Part shown: piece after piece, positions 54,967 to 64,000 of the stretch
Layout: each line of letters begins with the position of its first letter
Position numbering within the stretch: the first letter of the stretch is position 1
Source: Smallanthus sonchifolius
Taxonomy: Eukaryota > Streptophyta > Magnoliopsida > Asterales > Asteraceae
Assembly (NCBI GenBank): GCA_023525975.1
Contig: CM042030.1
Location: 32,482,350-32,546,349, forward strand
Direction: 5' to 3'
Length of the DNA: 64,000 nucleotides
Made by a program: the position numbers and the translations under genes
Notes under the pieces: generated by a model
What the model saw: only the letters and a program-made list of their open reading frames with translations
Database searches by the model: none
What the model was told of the DNA's origin: nothing

Positions 54967-57866
54967 TGTGACAACCCGGACTTTTTAGTCCAACTCCGTT
55001 AACTATTTCAGTTAAATCCTAACTTATTTCACAAATCTCAAACTATAGGGACTATTTCTGCCTATATTCTAAACATAAACTTCAGGGACTAGTTGTGCAA
55101 TATTTCTAAACTATTCTGTTGACTTTACAAAGTTAAAATTATATTCTTTTTGACTTGTAATAGTCAAACTAACCATGTTCTAACTCCATCCAAACTTGAA
55201 GGACCAATTCTGCCCATTTCAAAACTCTAAAGCATGAAACTAGAGGGACTAATTCCGTAATTAAACCAATTTCGAATTCTTTGACTTTTAAAAGTCAAAG
55301 CAGATGTTCTTGAACCCGAATTCGTGACTTGTAACCGATTCCTGTTTGAATTTGTAACTGTTTTGCAGATCAAGATCATTAACGAATGTTATTACAGCTT
55401 TAACCATCCATCATTGCGGGAATGAATCCCAATTATGGGAATTATTGTTAAAACGTTCGACAGTTTTAGCTCGTCCCTCAAATTCAATCATTTCGATCAC
55501 TATACTCGCAAAACAATAATCTGCACACCTCAACCGAACTCACCAGAAGCTTTTGCACACACCACATTCATCGGAGAAGCAACAGAAGTCGCCGGGAACC
55601 AGGTCTGTCATCATCGGCACCTATTCTACTCGATCACCATCAATTCGACACCAATTCAGGTAACTAATTACACCATCAGCTTCGTTTTTATCCATAGAAT
55701 GAAAGCCCTAAACCAATTAGGGCTTACAACATTAATTAGATCAAGTTCTTAAATCTAGGGTTCATACAATTCCTGTTTAATCGAACCCTATTCCCGATCT
55801 ATTCTAAATCCAATTAATATACATGATTAGCTTCGCAATCCCCTATATATTAAAATCCCTATGTTAATTTCACAATTTATCATCGAATTGATGGAAACCC
55901 AGTAACTAGGGTTTGTTCGTAATCCGATTTGGGGCTTTTGATCTTAATCACAACTAAAATCAAATTAAAATCTATAGACAGATTCTTGTTGTTTTTATAA
56001 GAAAAGCCCTATGATTCCTACAAGTTTTAACATCGGATTCGATCAAACCAATCTAGTGTACATACCATTGTATTCGGCTTTTTGAAACAATAATTAAACG
56101 ATCATGAACTCATCAATTTTGAAATCAAATTCAACCTCAGAACCGAAATCAATTACTTAACAAAACCCCTTTGCTTCTGTTTCAATTCGTATTCAAAATC
56201 ATTGGATTAGGGATGGTTTTGGTCCGTATTGCGATGGGGGGAAGAACCCACTAGAGTTTATGATTAAAACCTTTTGAATCTGGTTCGGTTTGCGATTCCC
56301 TAGCGGGCAGGACTGGTAGAGCGTGTGACTGGTGAGGAGGAGACCTGGGTTCGAATCTCCCTCCCCCTGTTTTGGGTTTTTATTTATTTTAAGCAATTAT
56401 TTAATTATAAAACCATTCCTATATTAATATATATATGTGTGTTCTAGTCTGGGAAACAACCCGTAGACTCGGGTTTGATTTTATAACTTATAATTACTAA
56501 TAGTTCCACTTTTTAAATAATATATTCATATTATTTTCAAATCGTAACTTAGTATAAAATGATATGTTTATATTATTTTTAACTCGTGACTCCTAGTATT
56601 AAATAATATATGTTTTTATATTATTTCGTATCGTTTTATAACCTCGTGTGACGTTTGAAACCACATAATTATATAATTAGTTATATTATTTACTCGCGTT
56701 TATTACTTCGATTAAAAATAATATATTTATTATTTTTGCTACAATGATTATTTAGTAATCATACGAACCTAAAAATAATATATTAAATTATATTATTTTC
56801 CTAACTTTTGTAAACGACTTTAACGTACGAATGTATTTATTTATTATTCGTTATTAACGTACGGCACGTAACGCTTTTCCCTTAATGATTATATTAAGAA
56901 ATATATATAATTCCGTAGACACGTTCGTCTACTCTTAAATCCTTAGAAAGCGTTAAGATGTTCTAACTTTCGTGTCGTCGTCACAAATCCCAACTTGTCC
57001 CTAATTTATGTTTTTATAATTTTAGGACATACATAAGTCGTCTGAGACTTACACTCGTGGTTCCAGCTTATCTCTTGTGTGATCCAATCCACTACTTAAT
57101 CCAGGTGAGTTTGCACGGCCCCTTTTACTATTTTAAACTATGGGAGAAGACATGATGCAAAATCTTTTTTGATTTTTGTACTTCATATTATATCACTTGT
57201 TATGACTATGTGTACACTCTATCATGAAAGTCCTCACATCGAACCGTTTAAATATGAATATAGCGAGGTATGTTGGGTAGTACTATTGGGTTTAACAAAC
57301 CTCACCCGTGTTAGTCGCCCTAACTCGATTGGACATCGAACGGGTGCAATATTGACCTAAACATGCAACATGGTTGATAGCCCAGGTGGGAGGCAATACA
57401 AACAGTCAGTTTATGGTTGCGAGCGTAATAACAAACATGAACATGGGTTAGCTACCCGTTGATATACATATGTTGATTGTATAATAAATCCGGTAAACAT
57501 TTATTTATATTGAAACCTGTGAACTCACCAACCTAGTGTTGACATCTTTTCTTACATGTTTTATCAGGTCGCTAAGATAAGGCACAGGTGCACATAATAG
57601 GACATGCATGGAATTCTGCTTTTGATTTATGTTTTATTAAACTGTTTGGACTATTTTGAATTGTGTTTGGTTTGGACTTTTGTACTATTTTTGGGCGCAT
57701 GTGTTTTGCGCATTTACTTTCTTTATGCTTCCGTATTAACTTTGATTGATATGATATTTTTATTTGAGTCCCATGTAGAGTCGTTCAATATAACTAATGA
57801 CTGAGATCCAGGTTTGTCACTTCCCAAAATGGTAAAACTCCGTTAGTTGAAATTGGGGGTGTGACA
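54967..57866 (+). repeat. 5' LTR of element F (2900 bp)
   Basis: It starts tgtgacaacccgg and ends gggggtgtgaca. Sectors are as in A, C and B but clearly diverged. The possible intron donor caggtgagt is near 57101 and the acceptor near 57567 (ttatcag|gtcgc). It has a single minisatellite unit near 57125. Confidence 0.9.
56301..56367 (+). other. tRNA-like segment with B-box-like word, F 5' LTR
   Basis: tagcgggcaggactggtagagcg resembles a tRNA D-arm. The B-box-like ggttcgaatct is at 56348-56358. Arms gaggagga and tccctcccc pair partly. T4 and T5 runs follow at about 56370-56381. This copy looks most like a tRNA gene remnant. Confidence 0.6.
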
Positions 57867-57869
57867 GAT

Positions 57870-57882
57870 TGGTATCAGAGCC
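57870..57882 (+). promoter_or_regulatory. Primer binding site of element F (initiator tRNA-Met)
   Basis: tggtatcagagcc, three bases after the LTR end. Confidence 0.9.
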
Positions 57883-57988
57883 ATTGGTTATAGAGAACTA
57901 GGATTGCATACTAGACTATAACCTCACACATTAGTTATATGTCATAAACATTTGGATTTTTGGCACTTATATATTATATTACAGGATC

Positions 57989-58731
57989 ATGTCGTCAACT
58001 CCACCACCATCACCTAAGGCACCTATCGTATCGTCCCCGGAGCCCAAAAGGCGCCGGACTGGTTCTAGTGAGAATTCGGTTGACCGGGGTGAACCGAGTA
58101 GCGCGCAAGCAATGAATCCTACTCGCAATTGGAATGCATTCCCGCAAATGATCCAAAGATGGATCGAAATGGGAAATATCCCATCACCCTTCTTTGGTTC
58201 CACTTCCTCATCATCTACTTTACCTAGCTTACCATGCACCATGGAACAAGCTTTTGCAGCTTTTGTATTTTACATGTCTAGGGAGTTAAGCATTGTGAAA
58301 GATGATACTGATGAGATACCTGATACCCTGCAGCGAGAGTCACAAATAGAGGAGAATAAGGTGGGGATAGAGCTTTTGACTGCTGAACTAGTAGTAACGG
58401 ATCAGGTCCATAACGTTTTGGTATATCGTGTTACACATTTGGAGATGAGGGTAGACACCTCGGATTTTGATGTAGGAGGGATTCTGGAGAGAGTGGCTAA
58501 TCTGGAAGCCCAACTATAAGTAGCAGACCATGCTGCTGAAGGACTTCGAGAGAGAGTGACTCACTTAGAAGCCCAACTCAAGCCGCCCTATTTCCAGAGG
58601 ACATTCCACTTTCGGACAACCAGGAGGAGCCCTTCGAGGAGGAGCCCTTAGAGGAGGAGCCACCCGAGGAGGAACTGGTGGAAATCGATGATGCACAATC
58701 ATACGTTTCTTCTGATGACGAGGATGTTTGA
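57989..58731 (+). pseudogene. ORF1 of element F, broken
   Basis: It starts with MSSTPPPSPKAPIVSSPEPK at 57989 and is colinear with ORF1 of A and C, with four codons fewer near the start (GHKA missing). A stop lies at 58517-58519 and a 1-nt deletion near 58577 shifts the frame. The acidic C-terminus and TGA at 58729-58731 are still visible in the shifted frame. The Pro-rich start, coiled-coil middle and FEEEP/LEEEP repeats are conserved. Confidence 0.8.
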
Positions 58732-58983
58732 TGATCTTTCTATTCTCTTTTTCCTTTTCATTCATGTTTCGTTTATGTTATTTCTCTTTTCAAACCTAGA
58801 TGGGAAAAGTTGTTCCCATTCAATAAAAGCATGAGAAGTTTAATGTTTGAGTTATTTATTTTGTAGCCTTACAATTTATTTAATTTTTAAAATATTAGAT
58901 GTTGTATCTTCTTACTTGTACATAAATAATGTTTAATATGCGATATATTTCTCATTGTTTTGTATTTGTGAATGTGAAGAATC

Positions 58984-59368
58984 ATGTCGGGAAGAGGACG
59001 TGGAGGTCGTGCTGGTGGTCGAGGTACCATCAACATGACAGCAGCTGAGCTGGCGACACTAATCAACGATAGTGTGGCAAAGGCTCTCGCAGCACAGAAT
59101 GTTGCAGGTAAATACTATAACCATTGACTAGTGAGATCAATTCATCTCTCAACGCACCTTTCCTAAGCTTTATAACCTTGAACCTATATTGTGTCTCTAA
59201 CTCCAGGCCAGCAGAATCAGCAACCAGCATGCACGTTCAAAACATTCATGGACTGTAAGCCCCACACCATTAGTGGAGCTGAAGGAGCTGTCGGACTACT
59301 CCGTTGTTTCGAAAAAGTAGAATCGGTGATTGCCATGTGCAACTGCCCAGTGGCTAATCAGGTCAAGT
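58984..59368 (+). pseudogene. gag start of element F with intron, truncated
   Basis: Exon 1 (58984-59107) encodes MSGRGRGGRAGGRGTINMTA and the following short helix. The intron is 59108-59206. Exon 2 from 59207 reads QQNQQPACTFKTFMDCKPH and ends at ANQVKL where Copia H inserted. No stop lies before the truncation. The Arg/Gly-rich N-terminus is the same in A and C. Confidence 0.85.
59108..59206 (+). other. Intron near the gag start of element F
   Basis: 99 bp, gcag|gtaaat to actccag|gcc, at the same place and phase as in A and C. It is more diverged in sequence than the flanking exons. Confidence 0.75.
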
Positions 59369-59807
59369 TGTAGGTCCACATGACTCATCTCAAATCGATC
59401 TCGTGACAGGACGTATCGTTAACGCGGAGTGCTGAATCCTACCGTATTAACGTATGTATGTCAATTGACAATAGAAACAACATGTAAATAAACTTTCTCT
59501 TGTATATCACCAAACAGAGTTACAGAATGCTTGAATGTTCAATCTACGCGTCTCACAAATTGTCTCTGCAAACTCTATATTTATAGACACATGTTCTGCA
59601 ATAAGCGAACTTAACAAGTTCGCTTCAAAGATGCTTAGGCGAACTTAACAAGTTCGCCTCTAATAGACCAGGCGAACTTATCAAGATTGCCTCTAGCGGA
59701 ACTTGTATTTATACTTAGACAAATCTAAACAATTTCATACAAAACATAAAGACAATAAGACCTAAACTATTACAAATCTTTTGTCATTCAATCTATGTCC
59801 TAACAGA
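59369..59807 (-). repeat. 3' LTR of Copia H (439 bp)
   Basis: The plus-strand ends are tgtaggtcc and cctaaca, so on the minus strand it reads TGTTAGG...CCTACA, like the Copia P LTR. TATA on the minus strand is tataaatata (59576-59585). A palindrome array (59602-59705) lies directly upstream of that TATA. Confidence 0.85.
59602..59705 (-). repeat. Palindrome array in the U3 of the Copia H LTR
   Basis: It has gcgaacttaacaagttcgc twice in perfect form, then ggcgaacttatcaagattgc degraded, and a half unit. Spacers are about 20 bp. It lies about 17 bp upstream of TATA, the same placement as in Copia P. The core matches the L2a array. Confidence 0.85.
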
Positions 59808-59829
59808 CTCCCTCTTGACAATAGCTTGA

Positions 59830-62346
59830 TCTTCTGTCTTCAGTCTTTATGACGAACTCTTCCAGTTGTCTGGTAATCTGCTTCCTGTATGCACTCCATA
59901 TCTTTGACATATCTCCAACACTCTTTTATACTGCAATCCTGGTTCTCTCCATTTATCAGTGAACATGATCTCATTCTTTCTTAACGTCCTCTGATCTTTC
60001 TTTGAGAAATTAATAAGATTCATTGCATCATAGAAACTAACAATGACCTATTCTCTTTATCATCAATCCTAGCTTCACCAGTATTCATATCTACATACCA
60101 CCATTTCATATTCCCTAGAAAATCTTGTGGATATTTCTTCAATGGTATCTTCTGTACAGCACGTACTGCTTAAACTTATACTTCCAAGTCACATTCTTAG
60201 TCTTTTGATCTACGATCTTCACTCTTTTTCCCTTTTGTGGTTTTAACCTTTCATACTTCCCTGATCCACCTTCTCTCTTTATCAAATTGGCAATCACTTC
60301 AGCTAATCCACACTTAGATCTATTAATCAATGGTTTTGTAGCTAGACCATTCATTTCACACCTTGGCAAGGTATTGAAATACTTGATCCTAGGCTTTAAG
60401 TATTGAACACCATCAGATCTTTTAAGAGCAAACAACTTAGTTTCATCATCATGAAACCAACTTATGATCTTTCCAATATACCTCTCTTTATTCACATATC
60501 TTTCTTTCTGAGCAGGTTGTATAGGTGACTTTGGTAGTACCTTCATCCCACTGTTAACGACTTCTCTCCACTGTTCTCTAGTCATTCATGTATTTCTATA
60601 CATCACAGGTTCTTCATTCAGCTTAGGAGACACAGTCTGAGTCGTATCAACATCAGAATCTATCTTGGATTGAGCAGTATCATCAGGTGTAGTGACGTCT
60701 TCAACAGAGTCCATAGAATCTGTTACTCCATCATAAGAAAAATCAGGAATAACATCATCTTAGATGAAGTTATACGGAACATTCAGACCATCACTTCCTT
60801 CATATGTAACCTTAAATTTACTCTTTTCTATTTCAATTTCTACAATCTCTCCTTCTTCAACTTCATTATCCAACACATCTTCTTCATCATCATCAAATAA
60901 CTCGTCTATATCATCCAGACATTCTAATTTCTCAGCTTCTTCTTCTTCAGAGTCTTGAAAGAATTCCGATAACAATATTTCTTCATTCACTCCAGAATCA
61001 TGTTTGGTTCCTTCAATAGTATGTGATGTCGACTCCCCCTGAGCTCTGGATATTGGATTCACGTCAGCGTATTGATGATCACCCTCAACGTTACCACTAG
61101 GATCATTGTCATCATTATATTTTCTTTGAATTGATTCTGCATGACATGTATCATGTAGCCTTAACTCCCCCTGAGCGTCAAGACGCTCAACAAGTTTAAA
61201 CACCAATAAATTCATGTCAGCAATCTGTGTAGCTTGAGCTTGAAGAACCAATTGTCTCTGAGAATCAGTAGACACAAGAGTATCTACCTGAGTCTGTAAA
61301 GCTAGCACTTGTGATTCAAGGAATGTAATTCTTTTAGAATCAGATGGCTTTGAAGGACCAGCTTCAGATGTGTGAGGAACATGTGGAGAAAGTACTGGAG
61401 AAGTATGTTTAGAAGCAGGAGGTGTAATCAATAAGGAAGCAACAAAATTTGCATCCTCTACACCCTGAGCTGAATGAGCAGCAGCAATAGAAGCAGACAT
61501 AAGCTTCTGAGCTTTAGGAACTGAAATAGCATCACTATCCGAGTCAGAACTTTCATCTATTAAAGTTCTCTTACCAAGAACTGATCCAGAAGAAGGATTC
61601 TAAACAGTCTTATGCCTCGGTTTTCTGGCTGTAGATTTAATACGTTTCCCCGCGTTAGCCAATGGTAACGTAGCCAATCTTGCATAATGATCTGAGCTAA
61701 AATATCTAGACGAATCAGTATCGGTAGCTTCAGAATCAGGTAAGATAGTATCACCGGAACTCGTATCTTCAACATTGCCTTCAGCTTCATGAATAGGTGA
61801 GTTCACAGCTTCATGATCAAAATCGTCCATATTCATACCCAACTCTTGATCATTATCTTGAGCAATCTCTTCTTGAACTGGTTCATTAACAGGAACTTGA
61901 ACCTGTTCTTGTGGAATAGGAACTTGTTGTTGTTTTTTAGTAGGAACTTGTTGTTGTAGTTGTTGTTGAGGAACTTGTTGTACTTGAGCTTGAACTTGTT
62001 GTATTGGAACTTGAACTTGTTGTACTGGAACTTGATTCTAGACTTGGCCTTGTACTAACTTCTCAGGATGAAACCAATTATCATTAGGTGGCTCAACATA
62101 ATCCGGATTAATTATGTGACCAAACTGAGGAGTAGGAACAGGAATAAGAGCAGCATTTTGTTGTTTCACCTTTGTACAATCAGTAAAGATCCTTTTTGAC
62201 ATAGGAGTCCAAGTTAAACGGATTGGATGCTGAGATAAATCCAGAATTAAATGATTCAAAATCATTTGCACGAACCTAGGATACATAAAGAACCCTTGTC
62301 CTTCTAGAGGATTTATTTGCATGACCAACTCACGGTAGAAGTATAA
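59830..62346 (-). pseudogene. 3' extra ORF of Copia H (SIRE-type, unknown function), truncated and broken
   Basis: Reading down from 62346, a conserved part has the MYPRFVQMILNHL motif, known to me from extra ORFs of Asteraceae Copia elements. A Gln/Val repeat tract (QVPVQQVQVPIQQ region, about 62040-61920, with a TAG at 62038) follows, then Asp/Glu-rich sequence and a Ser-rich part with a basic KRIKSTARKP patch. A stop lies at about 61600, then a coiled-coil stretch (ITFLESQVLALQTQV, about 61330) and a strongly acidic stretch (about 60970-60850). A stop at 60760 follows, then a basic C-terminal part (60585-60139) with SDGVQYLKP, as in Copia P. The C-terminus down to about 59830 has lost its frame. 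No membrane helix or signal peptide is evident. Confidence 0.7.
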
Positions 62347-62555
62347 TGTCACACCCCCAATTTCAACTAACGGAGTTTTACCCTTTGGGAAGTGACGAAC
62401 CAGGATCTCAGACATTAGTTACTTTGAACGACTCTACATGGGACTCAAATGAAAATATCATAATAAACAGAGTTCAAATGCGGAAGCGTAAAGAAAAGAA
62501 AATGCGCAAAACACACGCGCCCAAACCCAGAGGTCCAAAAGTTCAAACGTCCAAA
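62347..62555 (-). repeat. 3' LTR remnant of element G
   Basis: It begins tgtcacacccccaatttcaa and matches the terminal about 205 bp of the complete LTR at 62634 onward. Confidence 0.85.
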
Positions 62556-62617
62556 TGACATGTAAATAATGTGTGAGGCTATAATCTAGTATGCAATCCT
62601 AGTTCTCTATAACCAAT

Positions 62618-62630
62618 GTCTCTGATACCA
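62618..62630 (-). promoter_or_regulatory. Primer binding site of element G, about one mismatch
   Basis: On the minus strand tggtatcagagac (standard tggtatcagagcc), close to the LTR end at 62634. Confidence 0.75.
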
Positions 62631-62633
62631 ATC

Positions 62634-64000
62634 TGTCACACCCCCAATTTCAACTAACGAAGTTTTACCGTTTGGGAAGTGACGAACCAGGATCTCAGAC
62701 ATTAGTTACTTTGAACGACTCTACATGGGACTCAAATGAAAATATCATAATAAACAGAGTTCAAATGCAGAAGTATAAAGAAAAGAAAATTCGCAAAACA
62801 CGCGCCCAAACCCAAAAGTCTAAAAGTCCAAACGTCCAACCAAGCCAAGTACAATACAAAATTATCCAAACAAACATAAATAAGCAATAATGTAAGTAGA
62901 TGAATCTCATGCATGCCCTAATGTGCACCTGTGCCTTATCTTAGCGACCTGAGAAAACATGTAAGAAATATGTCAACACGAGGTTGGTGAGTTCACAGGT
63001 TTCAATATATGTAAATAAGCGTTTACCAGATTTATGTTCATTCAATATGTATCTATAGGTAGCTAACCTATGTTCATGTTTAACTCAAGCGCTCACAACC
63101 GAAGCTGACTGTTTGTTTAGTGCCTTCTGCCAGGTCTATCAACACTGGAGCTGTGAGCAGGCTAACATTTCACCCGTTCGATCTCTAATCGAGTTAGCGC
63201 GACTAACGCAGGTGGGATTTGTCAAACCCAGTAGTACTACTAAACATTACCTCGCTAAGATTCATATTAACGGTCCGATATAAGATGAGGACTTTCTGTG
63301 ATAGCGTGTCACGCTTAGCTTTAACATCGATAACATACGAATTACAAAAACTCAAAATAGTTTAATCATGTTTTCTCCCCCAAGTTAAAACAGTAAAAAG
63401 GGGCCGTGAAAACTCACATGCGTTACGTTGTAGGTAGTATCACACAAGGGATGAGTTGGAACCACGAGTGTAAGACTCAAAAGACTTACGAATGCCCTAA
63501 AATTATAAACACATAAATTAGGGATAATAATGGGAATTGTGACGACAACACGGGAGATTGAACGTCCTAAAGTAACGCTCTAATAATCAAGAGTAGACGA
63601 ACGTGTCCACGAGAATAAGAATTCTTTAATTAGTAATTAAGATGTATACGTTACGTGACGAATGACAAAATAACATATAATAAAATAATAAATGTGTTAT
63701 TTTTTGTTTGAGAATATAAACGTGCGCATTTAATATAAATAATCACATTATTTATAAGTTTGAAACGTCACGCAATATTATTAATGTGGTGACAATAATA
63801 TAATAAAATATTATTTTTAAATCAAGGTCACGGTTTGAAAGAAATCACTATTTTCATCGGAAACGAGGGTTTGAACAATAATATAATATACTATTATATT
63901 ATGGGAATTATTATTAAAAATGGGTTATAACACTAAACCGAGCCCCTGGGGATTTTCCGAGTTAAAACCTTTTAATATATTACTATAATATCATATGGTT
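62634..64000 (-). repeat. 5' LTR of element G (cut by the window end)
   Basis: It starts (plus strand) tgtcacacccccaatttc. The same terminal sectors as in A and C follow: possible intron boundaries (ctgagaaaacatgtaag near 62949-62965 and aactcacatgcg near 63413), one minisatellite unit near 63370, and AT palindromes from about 63660. The tRNA-like sector would lie just beyond 64000. Confidence 0.88.

Larger units (their letters stand above)
54967..59368 (+). mobile_element. Element F: 5' part of a Tekay-like Gypsy retrotransposon
   Basis: F has 5' LTR 54967-57866, PBS, a broken ORF1 and the gag start with intron. It is then cut by Copia H at 59369. The 5 bases before the LTR are tacaa; the other side is outside the window. 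It inserted in the integrase of E, as the abrupt stop of E coding at 54966 shows. Confidence 0.85.
59369..62346 (-). mobile_element. Copia H: 3' part of a SIRE-like Copia element, minus strand
   Basis: On the minus strand, extra ORF sequence (from 62346) leads to a purine tract (ctattgtcaagagggagtc, about 59808-59826) and the 3' LTR (59807-59369). It inserted in gag of F; the bases before the LTR end are caagt (59364-59368), and the partner is outside the window. The element is interrupted at 62346/62347 by Gypsy G. Confidence 0.82.
62347..64000 (-). mobile_element. Element G: internally deleted Tekay-like Gypsy, minus strand, partial
   Basis: On the minus strand the 5' LTR (from beyond 64000 down to 62634) is followed by a PBS and about 75 bp of leader. 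It then goes directly to the last about 205 bp of the 3' LTR (about 62555-62347). ORF1, gag, pol, PPT and most of the 3' LTR are lost. The junction has a short ttgga-type overlap between leader and LTR. The LTR end lies in the extra ORF of Copia H, preceded by tataa (62342-62346). Confidence 0.82.

Noticed and set aside
57979..58242. 87-codon minus-strand ORF overlapping ORF1 of F
   Set aside because: It is an antisense shadow of ORF1, whose plus-strand frame is conserved in three copies.

Overview
The window is a stretch of plant nuclear DNA made almost entirely of long-terminal-repeat (LTR) retrotransposons nested inside one another. No intact host gene is visible. The pol and gag sequences are plant Ty3/Gypsy chromovirus type (Tekay/Del-like, with an integrase C-terminal chromodomain) and plant Ty1/Copia type (SIRE-like gag and 3' extra ORF). 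These families, the PBS complementary to initiator tRNA-Met, and one decayed endogenous caulimovirid segment indicate a large-genome eudicot. The protein flavours recall Asteraceae elements, but that is an impression from memory and not proven here.

Layout, left block (1-26137). The oldest element is B, a decayed Tekay-like Gypsy: 5' LTR remnant 1-796, pol fragment 797-1608, resuming at 21862-23040, 3' LTR 23158-26137. A solo LTR of a second Gypsy family (L2a, minus orientation, 1609-21856, target duplication ccaaa) split B's integrase. Element A (2892-21085, duplication gttta) then landed in L2a. A's 5' LTR was hit twice more: by a permuted Copia piece (about 3960-8528: 3' ORF, LTR, leader, gag) and by a solo LTR (L2b, 10039-11943, duplication ctaag). 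This makes four levels of nesting, three of them supported by target-site duplications.

Middle block. A roughly 490-bp stretch without features (26138-26628) is followed by element C (26629-38521, duplication tcttc), structurally complete but coding-dead. Next is a decayed pararetrovirus segment with movement-protein and coat-protein similarity (38530-40097).

Right block. Minus-strand element E (LTR 40098-53603, integrase/chromodomain 53643-54966) carries element D (minus, 40409-51720, duplication aactt) inside its 3' LTR. D carries a 188-bp TRIM-like solo LTR (46767-46954). Plus-strand element F (LTR 54967-57866, ORF1, gag start) is cut by minus-strand Copia H (LTR 59369-59807 and extra ORF), which is cut by internally deleted Gypsy G (62347 to the window end).

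How the elements work: an intact Tekay element would make an upstream acidic coiled-coil ORF1 of unknown role and a gag-protease-RT-RNase H-integrase-chromodomain polyprotein. A short intron (97-99 bp) near the gag start is supported by frame in three copies. All copies here are broken. The most unusual signals are (1) arrays of short perfect or near-perfect palindromes that share core sequence between Copia and Gypsy LTRs, and (2) a tRNA-like, B-box-bearing hairpin followed by a T run conserved in the long Gypsy LTRs.
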